This document shows, piece after piece, positions 1-8,318 of a DNA stretch of 64,000 nucleotides. Each line of letters starts with the position of its first letter. The first letter of the stretch is position 1. Both the position numbers and the translations under genes were made by a program. Source of the DNA: Ardenticatenaceae bacterium (GTDB lineage: Bacteria; Chloroflexota; Anaerolineae; Promineifilales; Promineifilaceae); contig JACKBV010000015.1 of assembly GCA_020634315.1 (NCBI GenBank), positions 32,818 through 96,817 of the forward strand, read 5' to 3'. The notes beneath the pieces are model-generated. The model saw only the letters and a program-made list of their open reading frames with translations, searched no databases and was not told the DNA's origin.

Positions 1-2307
1 ACTGGCATCATCCACCGCACCCATCCAAAAAGTATGCCCGGTAATATACAACATCGGCATTTGATCTTGAATACGAACCGTCGCGCTCAACTGTGCTTGC
101 ACACTTAACTGCGCCATCAAGACAAGTGGGTCTGGCGTCGCCGTCGGCTGCGGCGTTTCCCCCACAACGGGCTGTGTAACCACCAATGTCGGGGTTGCCT
201 GTGCCACAATTGCTTCTTGTGTTGCCAAAGCCCCTTCATATTGCGCCGTGGCCGTGGCCGCAGCAATCGTCGCCGCCTCCGCCGCGGCCGCAGTCGCGCG
301 GCTTGCCGATTGGGCTTGACTGGTCGCCACTTCCCGTGTCACTTGCTGCGCCGTATGAGTTTGCTCAGCCTGCACCGTTGCCAAGGCCAACGACCCAAGC
401 AAAGCCTCATTGGTACTTTGCGCGGCAATCGTCTCCGCCTCCGTTTGCAGTTGCAGATAATTGCTCCATAACAAAGCACCGACAATGGCAATCGCCAGGA
501 TGAAGAGCAAAGCGACATTGAACTGCCGCAAACGCCGCGCAGCCACAGCCTGCGCTTCAGCGCGTTGCTTCTGCTCCTCTGCGCGTGCCTTCTCCGCTTC
601 AGCACGTTGCTTTTGCTCCTCTGCCAGCTGACGCGCTGCTTCTAGTTCGCGCAAACGCGCGGCCTCTTTTTCGCGCTCGGCACGCACAGTCTCTTCCTGA
701 CTGGCCGTGATGAATTCACGCTCCAACTCATTCAAATCGCTGTATTCCAACGCTTCACGCAGCAGCGCACCACGCAGCAGGGCATCTGCATCGCGGCCTA
801 AGGATTCCCAATTTTGCGCCAAAGAGGTCAGGCGCAGCCGTTTGCGCAGCACCACCCGTTCCTCATCGAGCCATTCAACCAGCCGCGGCCAATTGCGCAC
901 CAACGCTTCGTGCGCGACTTCAACCTGGTCATCATTCGTAGAACTGCTGCGGGTGAGATGAAGAAGGCGAGAGCTGATGAGCTTGTCTAAAACGCGATCC
1001 ACGCGATCTTGCGCTTCGCCTGCCTGATACAACGCTTTGCGACGAATGCGATTGCGCGTCACTTCCAGCCCTTCACTGGGCTGCACCAAGCGCAGCAAAA
1101 TGCGGCGCAGCGTCACCTGCTCCTCTGGAATGAGCGATGTGTAGAGGGCATCGGCGGTGCTGGCTAAAGCCTGCGCAACGCCGCCCAACTGGCGGAAGCT
1201 TTCCCAGGTCACGCGATTACGCTGCCGCTTTTCCCATAACTGCAACAATGTAAACTGCAACAACGGCAAAGCGGCCGGTTCCCCCACAATTTCGCGGATG
1301 AGTTCATCCACCAAACCTTCTTGGAATTTAAGCCCCACATTCTCTGCCGGTTTCAAGATGGCGTCATATAGTTCTACGGCGGTCATAGCGGTAACGCGCA
1401 CGGCGTTCTGCTCAAACAATGCTTGCAGCAGCGGCATGGTTGCCAGATGGCTTTCGTAATCTGTGCGCATGGTGAGAATGACGGTGTGGCGCTGTTCGGG
1501 GGTTTGCATCAGGTGAAGCAGGTTGTTGACAAAAGCGCGGCGTTCTTCTTCATCCAGGCAAAGGGTGAAGGTTTCTTCAAACTGGTCGATGGTAATGACA
1601 ACGGCCGTTTCCCGTCCCCGTGTCACCATCTTCGTCAAATACTGCGCATCTTGGCGCAGCGCTTCGATATGATCAAGCCAGGCATGCAAATCCTCGTCCG
1701 GCGTCACAATTAAACGCGCCAGATTTGCCAACGGGGCCGAGCCAGGGACAATCGACGGAAAATAATGCCAGGCGTCGCTGCCAGGAAGCAATGTACCCGC
1801 TTGCAGCAGCGGCAATAAACCAGCCAGCACCACCGACGACTTACCGCTGCCGGATGGCCCAATCACCCCCACCAGACGGCTGGCGCTCACCTGCTTTGCC
1901 AATTCCTCAACCAACTGCGCTCGACCAAAAAACACCGCTTGGTCTTGCAGTTGAAACGCATCTAAACCAACATAGGGGCACAAATGGTCGGGGATTTCCG
2001 GCTGCAACGCCGGGTCAAAATCATGCAGCAGCGCATCATCAGGCTCCTGCCCCGCGCGAAATAATTCATTTTCCCAGTAATCAAGCAAATTTTGTGCTTC
2101 CCAACGCGCCTCATCTTCCTCAAGGTAAGCGCCTGCTGCCCGACCCCGCGCAATGAAAGTATGGACATCCGCGTAAAACGCATCCGCCTGATTATCGCCC
2201 CGTCGCTGTTGCAGCAAATCACGATGCCCTGCGCGTAATGCAGACAATGACAGAAAAGGGGTCGCATCATTTTCAGAAATATGGGCCACACTGTCTGGTC
2301 CACTCAT
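1..2307 (-). CDS. nSTAND1-type NTPase with C-terminal FGE-sulfatase-like domain (C-terminus cut by window edge)
   Basis: I translated this frame by hand: ATG at 2307, open to base 1 (769 codons). About 100 N-terminal residues resemble the adaptor region in front of nSTAND1 ATPases. Next come CPYVGLDAF and FFGR, then a Walker A GPSGSGKSS near residues 150-158 and a Walker B-like region with VVITIDQFEE. A charged coiled coil rich in EEQKQRAEAE (about 540-595) precedes one transmembrane helix (about 592-613). The last visible residues (MLYITGHTFWMG) match the start of SUMF1/formylglycine-generating-enzyme domains. STAND proteins are ATP-dependent signalling switches, often in bacterial conflict systems; an FGE-like or related ligand-binding domain outside the membrane would be the sensor or effector end. 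The ATG overlaps the upstream stop (ATGA), so it is translationally coupled to the gene at 2304-3635. Confidence 0.85.
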   Translation of the reverse strand, partial: MSGPDSVAHISENDATPFLSLSALRAGHRDLLQQRRGDNQADAFYADVHTFIARGRAAGAYLEEDEARWEAQNLLDYWENELFRAGQEPDDALLHDFDPALQPEIPDHLCPYVGLDAFQLQDQAVFFGRAQLVEELAKQVSASRLVGVIGPSGSGKSSVVLAGLLPLLQAGTLLPGSDAWHYFPSIVPGSAPLANLARLIVTPDEDLHAWLDHIEALRQDAQYLTKMVTRGRETAVVITIDQFEETFTLCLDEEERRAFVNNLLHLMQTPEQRHTVILTMRTDYESHLATMPLLQALFEQNAVRVTAMTAVELYDAILKPAENVGLKFQEGLVDELIREIVGEPAALPLLQFTLLQLWEKRQRNRVTWESFRQLGGVAQALASTADALYTSLIPEEQVTLRRILLRLVQPSEGLEVTRNRIRRKALYQAGEAQDRVDRVLDKLISSRLLHLTRSSSTNDDQVEVAHEALVRNWPRLVEWLDEERVVLRKRLRLTSLAQNWESLGRDADALLRGALLREALEYSDLNELEREFITASQEETVRAEREKEAARLRELEAARQLAEEQKQRAEAEKARAEEQKQRAEAQAVAARRLRQFNVALLFILAIAIVGALLWSNYLQLQTEAETIAAQSTNEALLGSLALATVQAEQTHTAQQVTREVATSQAQSASRATAAAAEAATIAAATATAQYEGALATQEAIVAQATPTLVVTQPVVGETPQPTATPDPLVLMAQLSVQAQLSATVRIQDQMPMLYITGHTFWMGAVDDAS

Positions 2308-3635
2308 TGAAAACCTCTCCACAACAAATCCAGAGATAACAAATCTAAAGAACCGCCAACTTCTTGCAATTCCTGACACAAGGCCAATGTTTGCATGTCA
2401 ACCAAGCGAAAACTGCGCCCAACCTGACTGCGAAAACGGCGGAATGCACGCCGGATTACCACCACATTGCCAGCCGACAAGGCTGCATCTAATTCCTCAG
2501 CCGCTTTTTGTGTTCCTTCCACCCAAGATTCCTGGCTCAGGTCAGACAATCCTTTGACCATCGGCTGAATGTCATACCAGGCATCTTCTAGCTCATCAAC
2601 GCTTTGCAAAAGCGTCGCTTCAACACGGCGCAGTTCATCATCAAGCTCTTGCAAAGCATTATGCTCCTGAATCAAAGCTTTGAGCTGAATATCCATGCGG
2701 CTGAGAGCCGCAATCGCTTTCTCATTTTGCTCGATCAGCTCTTGCGCTGACAGCGCCGCTTCCATGTTTGCCAATTTTTCCTTGATGGTTTGCAATGCCG
2801 CAACCAATCCATCGAGGCGCAAGTTACCGGCGGTCGTTACCAATTGTGCGTTGATGCGCGAAGGCTGCCGGTTGAGAACACGGTAAATAAGCCGGGTGGC
2901 TGATTTCAGATTTTCTAACTCGAAGCTCTCAATTGCTGTCGTTAGTTCGCGTTTCGCCTCTTCTAGCTGGCTTGTCCAGCGCATTTCTGTGGCGTCTAGC
3001 TCCCCTTGCATTGCCGCGAGAACGAGGTCGTCTATTTTGCCGCGCAGTTCGGGTTCGTTGAGCAAAATGCTGTCCCAGGCGGCATCGTCATCTGGCAGGC
3101 GGCGCTGGTCGTTGTAGAGCAAAAAGTAACGGTTTTCCAACTGCTGCATTAAATCATGCAGTTGTTTATAGATGTTCACGTTTTTGATTTGGTCAGAAGT
3201 CGCCTGGAAATCGGTCTGAAAAGCAACCAGGACTGTGCGCATTTCGGGCGAGCGCAGGAGGTGTACCAGGGTTGTGATGCCTTTGCTGATCAGTTGTGTT
3301 TCGTGCCCCATACGGGGAATGGAGGCTGGCGGGGTAACTATGGGGAAGCTGATTTCTTCCTGCTGATCGGTGAGCAGGCTAACCCAATCAAACTGTGGGC
3401 GGTATTGGCGCACGACAACAACTAATATTGACAGGCGCTGGTTGCGCTCCATGTAGGAGACCAGTTCACGCGCTTTATCAGCCTTACCGCCAGGTGGAAG
3501 GCTTTCATAATCGACCCGCACTTCAAAGCAAAGATCGCGCAGTTCATTGTCACTGAAAGCAGTAACAATGAACTGTTTTAGTTTTGTGGGGCTAATGTAT
3601 TTACCTTCGGGAATTATTAGTTGGCCGCTTGTCAT
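2304..3635 (-). CDS. effector-associated-domain (EAD) protein with coiled-coil body
   Basis: 443 aa. Residues about 15-85 (KLKQFIVTAFSDNELRDLC, then DYESLPPGGKADKARELV) fit the helical, death-like effector-associated domains found at the N-termini of STAND NTPases and their partner effectors, where like-with-like contacts recruit one to the other. The remaining 350 residues are mostly charged helix with heptad character and no catalytic motif I recognise. There is no signal peptide or clear TM segment, so it is probably cytosolic. The stop overlaps the start of the NTPase by four bases. I infer an adaptor or structural partner for that NTPase. The family assignment rests on pattern recognition alone; which EAD subclass it belongs to is not settled. 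Confidence 0.7.
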   Translation of the reverse strand: MTSGQLIIPEGKYISPTKLKQFIVTAFSDNELRDLCFEVRVDYESLPPGGKADKARELVSYMERNQRLSILVVVVRQYRPQFDWVSLLTDQQEEISFPIVTPPASIPRMGHETQLISKGITTLVHLLRSPEMRTVLVAFQTDFQATSDQIKNVNIYKQLHDLMQQLENRYFLLYNDQRRLPDDDAAWDSILLNEPELRGKIDDLVLAAMQGELDATEMRWTSQLEEAKRELTTAIESFELENLKSATRLIYRVLNRQPSRINAQLVTTAGNLRLDGLVAALQTIKEKLANMEAALSAQELIEQNEKAIAALSRMDIQLKALIQEHNALQELDDELRRVEATLLQSVDELEDAWYDIQPMVKGLSDLSQESWVEGTQKAAEELDAALSAGNVVVIRRAFRRFRSQVGRSFRLVDMQTLALCQELQEVGGSLDLLSLDLLWRGFQ

Positions 3636-3715
3636 AATACCCTATTATGATGGGCATTATAAGCGGAGATGGGGGAAAAGTAAACAAGGCAGGCAGGTGG
3701 CCGAGTGTTAATCAG

Positions 3716-3730
3716 GAGGCGAAGCGCCTC
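3716..3730. other. small hairpin between the EAD gene and the SHOCT-like gene
   Basis: GAGGCG (3716-3721) and CGCCTC (3725-3730) form a 6-bp stem with a 3-base loop just downstream of the minus-strand gene at 3756-4136. No T-run follows on the minus strand, so it is at best a weak terminator. The rest of 3636-3755 shows nothing else. Confidence 0.3.
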
Positions 3731-3755
3731 TCAAAGCTGTCTGCATACAAGCTAT

Positions 3756-4136
3756 CTACTCGACAAAAATTTCAACACGTTCGCCATCTTCTTCGTTGGT
3801 GTAGTCGAAAACTTTGCCTTGCTGCCCACCGCGAATGGCTTCCATCACTTGTTGAAATTCAACGTTTTCGTCATCAGGAATGAAGCGTGCGCCCATTTTG
3901 ATGCCCACGTTTACCAGCCCCATAGGGATGTTGACGCTGACTTTGTTGCGCCCCTGGTTCAGGTCGGTGACGCGCACGCGGAACCAACGTGGCTTGCTGG
4001 CGCCTTTGAGGGGAACGGCCGTTTCCCCTTGTGTGTCCTGATCTAAGGCCCGCAGCAATTCGGCACCTTCGCTCGCACTAATCTTGCCTTCTTCAATCAT
4101 TTTCAAAATTTGTAGTCGTTCTTCTGTGGTTGCCAT
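3756..4136 (-). CDS. SHOCT/LiaX-like helical hairpin protein
   Basis: 126 aa. Residues 5-32 (RLQILKMIEEGKISASEGA, then ELLRAL) form the two-helix hairpin typical of SHOCT-like and YvlB/LiaX N-terminal domains: LxMIExGKIsxxEAxxLL. After a short linker, residues 46-126 carry a second conserved block (PRWFRVRVTDL, KVSVNIPMGLV) also present in the protein at 6662-7102, so the two are paralogs. No TM segment or enzyme motif is visible. In LiaX-type proteins the hairpin joins envelope-stress sensing to beta-rich domains; a similar signalling or scaffolding job here is inference. First of a group of hairpin genes reaching to 9006. An exact AACGGCCGTT at 4014 encodes the TAV in GETAVPLKG. Confidence 0.7.
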   Translation of the reverse strand: MATTEERLQILKMIEEGKISASEGAELLRALDQDTQGETAVPLKGASKPRWFRVRVTDLNQGRNKVSVNIPMGLVNVGIKMGARFIPDDENVEFQQVMEAIRGGQQGKVFDYTNEEDGERVEIFVE

Positions 4137-4188
4137 ACGATGACACTCCCTCTAATCCGTAATCGGTATTCGTTTTTAGTCGTCGTGA

Positions 4189-5193
4189 TTAAATCACGCT
4201 GCGATCATAAGTTACATCCCAGCGCATGTGGGTCAATGTACGTTGGATGGAAAAGTTTGCTTGTTCCAACAAGTCGCTCATGACTTCATCGTGATCCGGG
4301 TGATTGATGCGCACATTGCGGCGCGACATGGTACGCACACGGCGAACGAGTTTTGCCAGCAACGGCCGTTCCAAATGCCCGCGCCACTGTGGATGCACAC
4401 GCACAGAAAGCTCATACGATTGCAGCCATTCACCGACAAGCGACCCGACGCCCACTAAACGGCCGTTATCATCCACAATCCCCCACATCTCCTGCTGCCG
4501 CCCATTCATAAAATTAGACACAGATTGCATAAACCCCGTCCGATAAAATCCACTCGGCAACGGTTCCGGCCAATTCAAATCCGGGTGCAAACAATCCACA
4601 TCCAACTGATACGCCTCTTGCCATTGTCGCCGCGACAACGGGCGAATGACGGGGGGCTTGCTGCCCTCACGCGCCGCAGGAATCTCGCGCAGCCGCGATA
4701 ACGAACCACGCCACAAAGCCATACTGCCTATTTTGTGAAAGTTCAATGATCGATACAAATCAATAGCCGGGTAATTGTCTTTAACAACTTGCAGCATGAC
4801 GACATTGCCATGCCGCGCCCGTACCTGATTCATCACCGCATCCATCAACGCCCGCGCAATCCCACGCCGCCGATAATCAGGATGCACAGCCACATTTGCC
4901 ACAATGTGGCGACCCGGTACTTTTGTCGCAATCAAGGTCACATTGCCAACAATGCGATCACCCTCTTGCCAGATATACCCAGGTGCCAGACGATTGTAAC
5001 GAGGATGAAACCGCCACAAAAAATCCGGCTGGTTGGTCATACTGCCATGACGGACAATACTTCGTCCGCCCTGGTCCATCTTTTCGCCAAAAGCAAGCTC
5101 CAGCAGTTCAACAACCTGAGGTACGTCCTGCTTAAGATTGATAGGGCGAGGCCCATTTGGAGGCCAATTTGGTGCGGGAATTGTAACTATCAT
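4189..5193 (-). CDS. GNAT-family N-acetyltransferase, tandem domains
   Basis: 334 aa, two GNAT folds. In the first (about 15-165) the acetyl-CoA pyrophosphate loop is clear: VHPDYRRRGIARALMDA, followed by NYPAIDLYRSLNFHKIG, the usual motif B. The second (about 185-330) keeps VGVGSLVGEW and VRVHPQWRGHLERPLL but has a degenerate loop lacking the glycine pair, so it may be structural. The acyl-acceptor substrate cannot be told from sequence. It starts with ATG and lies in the SHOCT-like gene group in the same orientation, though 166 bases separate it from the next gene upstream, so it may have its own promoter. That gap (5194-5359) holds no site I can support. Confidence 0.85.
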   Translation of the reverse strand: MIVTIPAPNWPPNGPRPINLKQDVPQVVELLELAFGEKMDQGGRSIVRHGSMTNQPDFLWRFHPRYNRLAPGYIWQEGDRIVGNVTLIATKVPGRHIVANVAVHPDYRRRGIARALMDAVMNQVRARHGNVVMLQVVKDNYPAIDLYRSLNFHKIGSMALWRGSLSRLREIPAAREGSKPPVIRPLSRRQWQEAYQLDVDCLHPDLNWPEPLPSGFYRTGFMQSVSNFMNGRQQEMWGIVDDNGRLVGVGSLVGEWLQSYELSVRVHPQWRGHLERPLLAKLVRRVRTMSRRNVRINHPDHDEVMSDLLEQANFSIQRTLTHMRWDVTYDRSVI

Positions 5194-5359
5194 AAAGTCT
5201 GCCCATGTCAGCAGAAAAATGATTTAAGGCAATGGTGCCAGTTAAGATTCCCATTAGTTTAACCCGTTCTCCGTGAAGCGTAAACCGCAATCGATGACCA
5301 GTCAGGACATTGCAAACAATTGACCATCCCCACCGATTACGGCTTACAGCTTACGAAAA

Positions 5360-6613
5360 CTAATTCTCCAAAGCCTCCAGCAGCATGCTGGCTTCATCCG
5401 GCGTGATCAATCCTTGCTCGACCATCTTCAAGATTTTAAGCTGCTCTTCAGCCGATGCTTTTTTCTGTTTCTGCGGCGGTGTCGGCGGCGTTGGACGGCG
5501 TGGCGGTGTTTGCCACTCTGTGCGCTGCCGTTCCACCCGCTGCCGGGCGCGCTCGGCGGCTTTTTCGGCACGCTCAGCGGCTCGTTCTGCCTGACGGGCG
5601 ATTTTCTCAGACATCTTTTGCGAAAAATCTGTCCCAAATTTGCTTTCCAGCTCCGCCGTCACACGCGCCACCTGTTGGTTAACTTGTGCCGTGATTTGTG
5701 CGCCCAGCCCTTCGAGATCAATGGAGAAATCGAAATCCATGTCCTCATCGCGGAAACTGTCCCACTCATCATTGACTGGGTGCAAATCTTTCAAGATGAT
5801 ACGGCCGTTTGCCGTCAACGACACCACCGGGCCATCCTCCCCAATCGAGCCAGACAGAGAACCATCTTCTTCAAACACTTTCTCCAACTGCAAACGATTC
5901 GAGATTTGCGGCGCGGTCGCCGTTAGCAGCAACGGGGATTGCACCGGCCAACGCAGCACAATGTCACCGGCTGCCGTAAAAGCATGTTTGCCCGGAGCCA
6001 ATTCACCATACAGGCGAACGTCTCCCTGAATCTCGCCAATATCCGTTTGTCCGCCCAAAAAGCGGAAATTCGCGTCACGCATCCCGCTTTTTAGCGTTAC
6101 ATCGCCGGTAACATTGCGCAAACCAACATCTCCGGCAACGGTGTTGATGCTCACAGAACCGTTCACACCACGAGCCGACAAATCGCCAAACACATCGTTT
6201 ACGCGCATGTCACCAACATGGCGAAAAACGGCGTCGCCGCTGATATTGTTGACGCTGACTGCGCCATCAATGTTTTTCGCGGACAAATCGCCTTGCACAT
6301 CACCCAGTTTAGCGCCAGCTCCGGCCGAGAGGATGACATCACCAGAAGCGGAGCCAATGCTGACATCTCCCTGCACACCGCGAATGATGGTGTCGCCATG
6401 CACATGGGTGACGGCCAGGCTGCTGTTTTCGGGGACAGAGAGGCGTAAACGGCCGTTGCTGCGCAGCGTCAGCCCACCGTCAACCTCATCCACCTGCACA
6501 TCATCCCCCTTCACCATCACCGTCATATCACCCCAGCCCTTCACCACCAGGTCGCCACGACAAGCCTCAATCAATAAATGGGGCATCTTACCAACTTCAT
6601 ATTTATCAGTCAT
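5360..6613 (-). CDS. DUF4097-like beta-repeat protein with C-terminal SHOCT-like hairpin
   Basis: 417 aa. Residues about 20-235 are a run of short beta repeats built on GDV/GDL/GAV steps about 18-20 residues apart (GDVSIGSASGDVIL, GDLSAKNIDGAVSV), a right-handed solenoid of the DUF4097/DUF4098 adhesin-like kind. A charged helical stretch follows (about 290-375, AERAAERAEKAAERARQRV), then a Pro-rich linker. The last 30 residues (EQLKILKMVEQGLITPDEAS) are the same hairpin that opens the neighbouring proteins. No signal peptide or TM is visible, so a cytosolic solenoid is the simplest reading. RBS GAGGGAG lies 7 bases before the ATG. This is the order seen in YvlB/LiaX-type proteins with the hairpin moved to the C-terminus. 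Confidence 0.75.
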   Translation of the reverse strand: MTDKYEVGKMPHLLIEACRGDLVVKGWGDMTVMVKGDDVQVDEVDGGLTLRSNGRLRLSVPENSSLAVTHVHGDTIIRGVQGDVSIGSASGDVILSAGAGAKLGDVQGDLSAKNIDGAVSVNNISGDAVFRHVGDMRVNDVFGDLSARGVNGSVSINTVAGDVGLRNVTGDVTLKSGMRDANFRFLGGQTDIGEIQGDVRLYGELAPGKHAFTAAGDIVLRWPVQSPLLLTATAPQISNRLQLEKVFEEDGSLSGSIGEDGPVVSLTANGRIILKDLHPVNDEWDSFRDEDMDFDFSIDLEGLGAQITAQVNQQVARVTAELESKFGTDFSQKMSEKIARQAERAAERAEKAAERARQRVERQRTEWQTPPRRPTPPTPPQKQKKASAEEQLKILKMVEQGLITPDEASMLLEALEN

Positions 6614-6661
6614 AGGATTTGCTCCCTCTGTTGTGTAATTTGCAAAATCATCATACAGAGC

Positions 6662-7102
6662 CTAATCAATATAAATCTGCACATGTTCCTGGCTTTCTTC
6701 ATCCTGCACATCAACCAGAATGCCACTGCCACCATCCGCCAACATCGTCTGCAATTCTTCCATATTCAAACCGGCAACTTCTGGCGTGAAATGGCTTGCC
6801 AGCGTAAATCCAAACTTCAACATACGCAGCGGGATATTGACACTGACCTTGCTTTTGCCCGTTTCCAGGTTGCTAACCCGAATACGGAACCAGCCTGGAT
6901 TCTGCCCATTCTCAACAACAGGCTTTTCCTTTACCGGAGCCGCCGCTAGCGGCGGTTCAGGCTTTGCTTCTGGAGCGGGAGCGGGTTCCGGAGCAGCAGC
7001 CGCTGGCGCACTTACCTTTGCCAACATTTCTGCCGCCTCATCCACACCAATTTTCCCATTGGCCAGCAAATCTAAAATCTCTTTGCGTGATTCCACAGAC
7101 AT
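6662..7102 (-). CDS. SHOCT/LiaX-like hairpin protein, paralog of 3756-4136
   Basis: 146 aa. The N-terminal hairpin (SRKEILDLLANGKIGVDEA, then AEMLAKV) is followed by a Pro/Ala-rich linker (about 32-60) and a conserved C-terminal block: PGWFRIRVSNLETGKSKVS, VNIPLRMLKFG. This is the same block as in the protein at 3756-4136 (PRWFRVRVTDL). The paralogs differ mainly in linker length. No enzyme or membrane motif. RBS GGAGG lies 7 bases before the ATG. It sits 48 bases upstream of the beta-repeat gene, so the two are probably co-transcribed. Function unknown; a partner or regulator of the solenoid protein is plausible. Confidence 0.7.
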   Translation of the reverse strand: MSVESRKEILDLLANGKIGVDEAAEMLAKVSAPAAAAPEPAPAPEAKPEPPLAAAPVKEKPVVENGQNPGWFRIRVSNLETGKSKVSVNIPLRMLKFGFTLASHFTPEVAGLNMEELQTMLADGGSGILVDVQDEESQEHVQIYID

Positions 7103-7203
7103 GATATAACCTCCATTATCAGATGGGCATTTTGCCCGGTATGGTAAGGTGCAGGGAGTGATGGGACTGCCAAATCATCATCACACCTTTGCACCTTTCT
7201 CAT

Positions 7204-7752
7204 TTAACTGGCCGGCTGTAAAACAGCGGCCGTGTATCCCATTTGCTGCAAGGCACTGTACAGCGGTGCCGGGTCAGCCATACGGATTGCCCCAAACCAC
7301 CAACTGCCATTCTGCCCGCGAAAAACATAACCACCACCTGCATGACGCCCCTCAATCGGGATCAACAACTGGGTTGGCTTTCCCGACCGCGCCAGCGTGT
7401 TAAACTGCACCGGTTGGTCAAAATACAACTCAACGATCAGCGATTTTGTCGCGTAATCTTCCAACGTCTGATCCGACAAACCAATACTCACCAGGTCCGT
7501 GTTGTTTAATTTACTCAACGACGTACTGGCAGCATCAGCCAGCAAATCAAAATTAGCATGACCCGCGCTCAAAACAGTGCGCTGTCCATTATCGACAATG
7601 ACAATCCGTGACGGCCGTACATTTGTCGCCGTTGATTGAAACCACAACCAGGTACCACTGTTAAACGCATTCACCAGATAGACCATTGCTGCTCCAATCA
7701 TCACCATCAACAAAAACGGCTCCATAACCCGAATCTTACTTGGGTGACTCAT
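7204..7752 (-). CDS. single-pass membrane protein of unknown function
   Basis: 182 aa. Residues about 9-30 (MEPFLLMVMIGAAMVYLVNAF) form one N-terminal TM helix, an uncleaved signal anchor. The rest is a soluble alpha/beta domain presumably outside the membrane, with no cysteine pair or catalytic signature I recognise. RBS GGAGG lies 6 bases before the ATG. It lies between the hairpin paralog and the DUF2089 gene on the same strand with short gaps (101 and 74 bases). As the only clear membrane protein of the group it could link the soluble hairpin proteins to the membrane, but that is speculation. Confidence 0.65.
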   Translation of the reverse strand: MSHPSKIRVMEPFLLMVMIGAAMVYLVNAFNSGTWLWFQSTATNVRPSRIVIVDNGQRTVLSAGHANFDLLADAASTSLSKLNNTDLVSIGLSDQTLEDYATKSLIVELYFDQPVQFNTLARSGKPTQLLIPIEGRHAGGGYVFRGQNGSWWFGAIRMADPAPLYSALQQMGYTAAVLQPAS

Positions 7753-7826
7753 TATCTACCTCCATCGCTCTCATTAAGCGGTGAGCAGTAGCCAGTGATT
7801 GGCAGCCACTAACTTTCAATAACTGA

Positions 7827-8207
7827 CTACTGATTTCCTCGTAACAACTGCAATGCCTCCTCTGCTGACAGTCGCCCCGTGTTTAATTCGGCCAAGATTT
7901 CACGACGGGTACTTTCAGAGATAGGGCCACGTTCCGGCTCGCCCACTTCATATCCCATTGCATTAATAACCTCTGTCAAACGTGCACGCACCGCCGGGTA
8001 AGACATCCCCAATTCTTGCTCCACCCGGTTAATCTTGCCTTCGCAGCGCACAAACAGTTCCACAAAGGCCAACTGTTCCGGAGCCAATTGGTAGAGCCGC
8101 CCCAACGTAAATTGCCCTTCTAATGAAGTGTCGCAGCTACGGCAGTGCAGACGGGTGACAGTTAAATCATCTTGACAAATAGGACATTTACCAATAACAG
8201 GATTCAT
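7827..8207 (-). CDS. DUF2089 zinc-ribbon/HTH protein with C-terminal hairpin
   Basis: 126 aa. Two CxxC pairs (CPIC at 8-11, CRSC at 22-25) make an N-terminal zinc ribbon. Residues about 38-85 (FTLGRLYQLAPEQLAFVELF, then EQELGMSYPAVRARL) form a sigma-region-4-like helix-turn-helix, the DUF2089 arrangement. The last 28 residues (TRREILAELNTGRLSAEEAL) are the SHOCT-like hairpin found in three neighbours. I infer a DNA-binding regulator whose hairpin could contact the other hairpin proteins. RBS GGGAG lies before the ATG. Its upstream region contains two perfect inverted repeats (8229-8267), a good candidate for autoregulation. Confidence 0.8.
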   Translation of the reverse strand: MNPVIGKCPICQDDLTVTRLHCRSCDTSLEGQFTLGRLYQLAPEQLAFVELFVRCEGKINRVEQELGMSYPAVRARLTEVINAMGYEVGEPERGPISESTRREILAELNTGRLSAEEALQLLRGNQ

Positions 8208-8228
8208 GAATCGCTTGCTCCCTTGTAA

Positions 8229-8267
8229 ATCGGATTGTTAATCCGATAGTCGGATTAGCAATCCGAC
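8229..8267. promoter_or_regulatory. two tandem perfect inverted repeats, candidate operator of the DUF2089 gene
   Basis: ATCGGATT-GTT-AATCCGAT (8229-8247) is followed one base later by GTCGGATT-AGC-AATCCGAC (8249-8267). Each is an 8-bp perfect stem with a 3-base spacer, and the centres are 20 bases apart, about two helical turns. They lie 21 bases upstream of the DUF2089 start. Cooperative repressor binding fits the spacing; a double hairpin in the mRNA is the alternative. Confidence 0.55.
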
Positions 8268-8318
8268 CTACGGTTTTCATTCATGGTGGTGCGTACCACG
8301 CATGTTGTCTCCCTTGTA

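Noticed and set aside
186..961. Several plus-strand open frames of 84-105 codons
   Set aside because: They lie opposite the STAND NTPase, are Pro/Arg/Ser-rich shadows of its coding strand and lack ribosome binding sites.
5414..5926. Plus-strand frame of 170 codons opposite the beta-repeat protein
   Set aside because: Cys/Arg/His-rich shadow of the antisense strand with no RBS.
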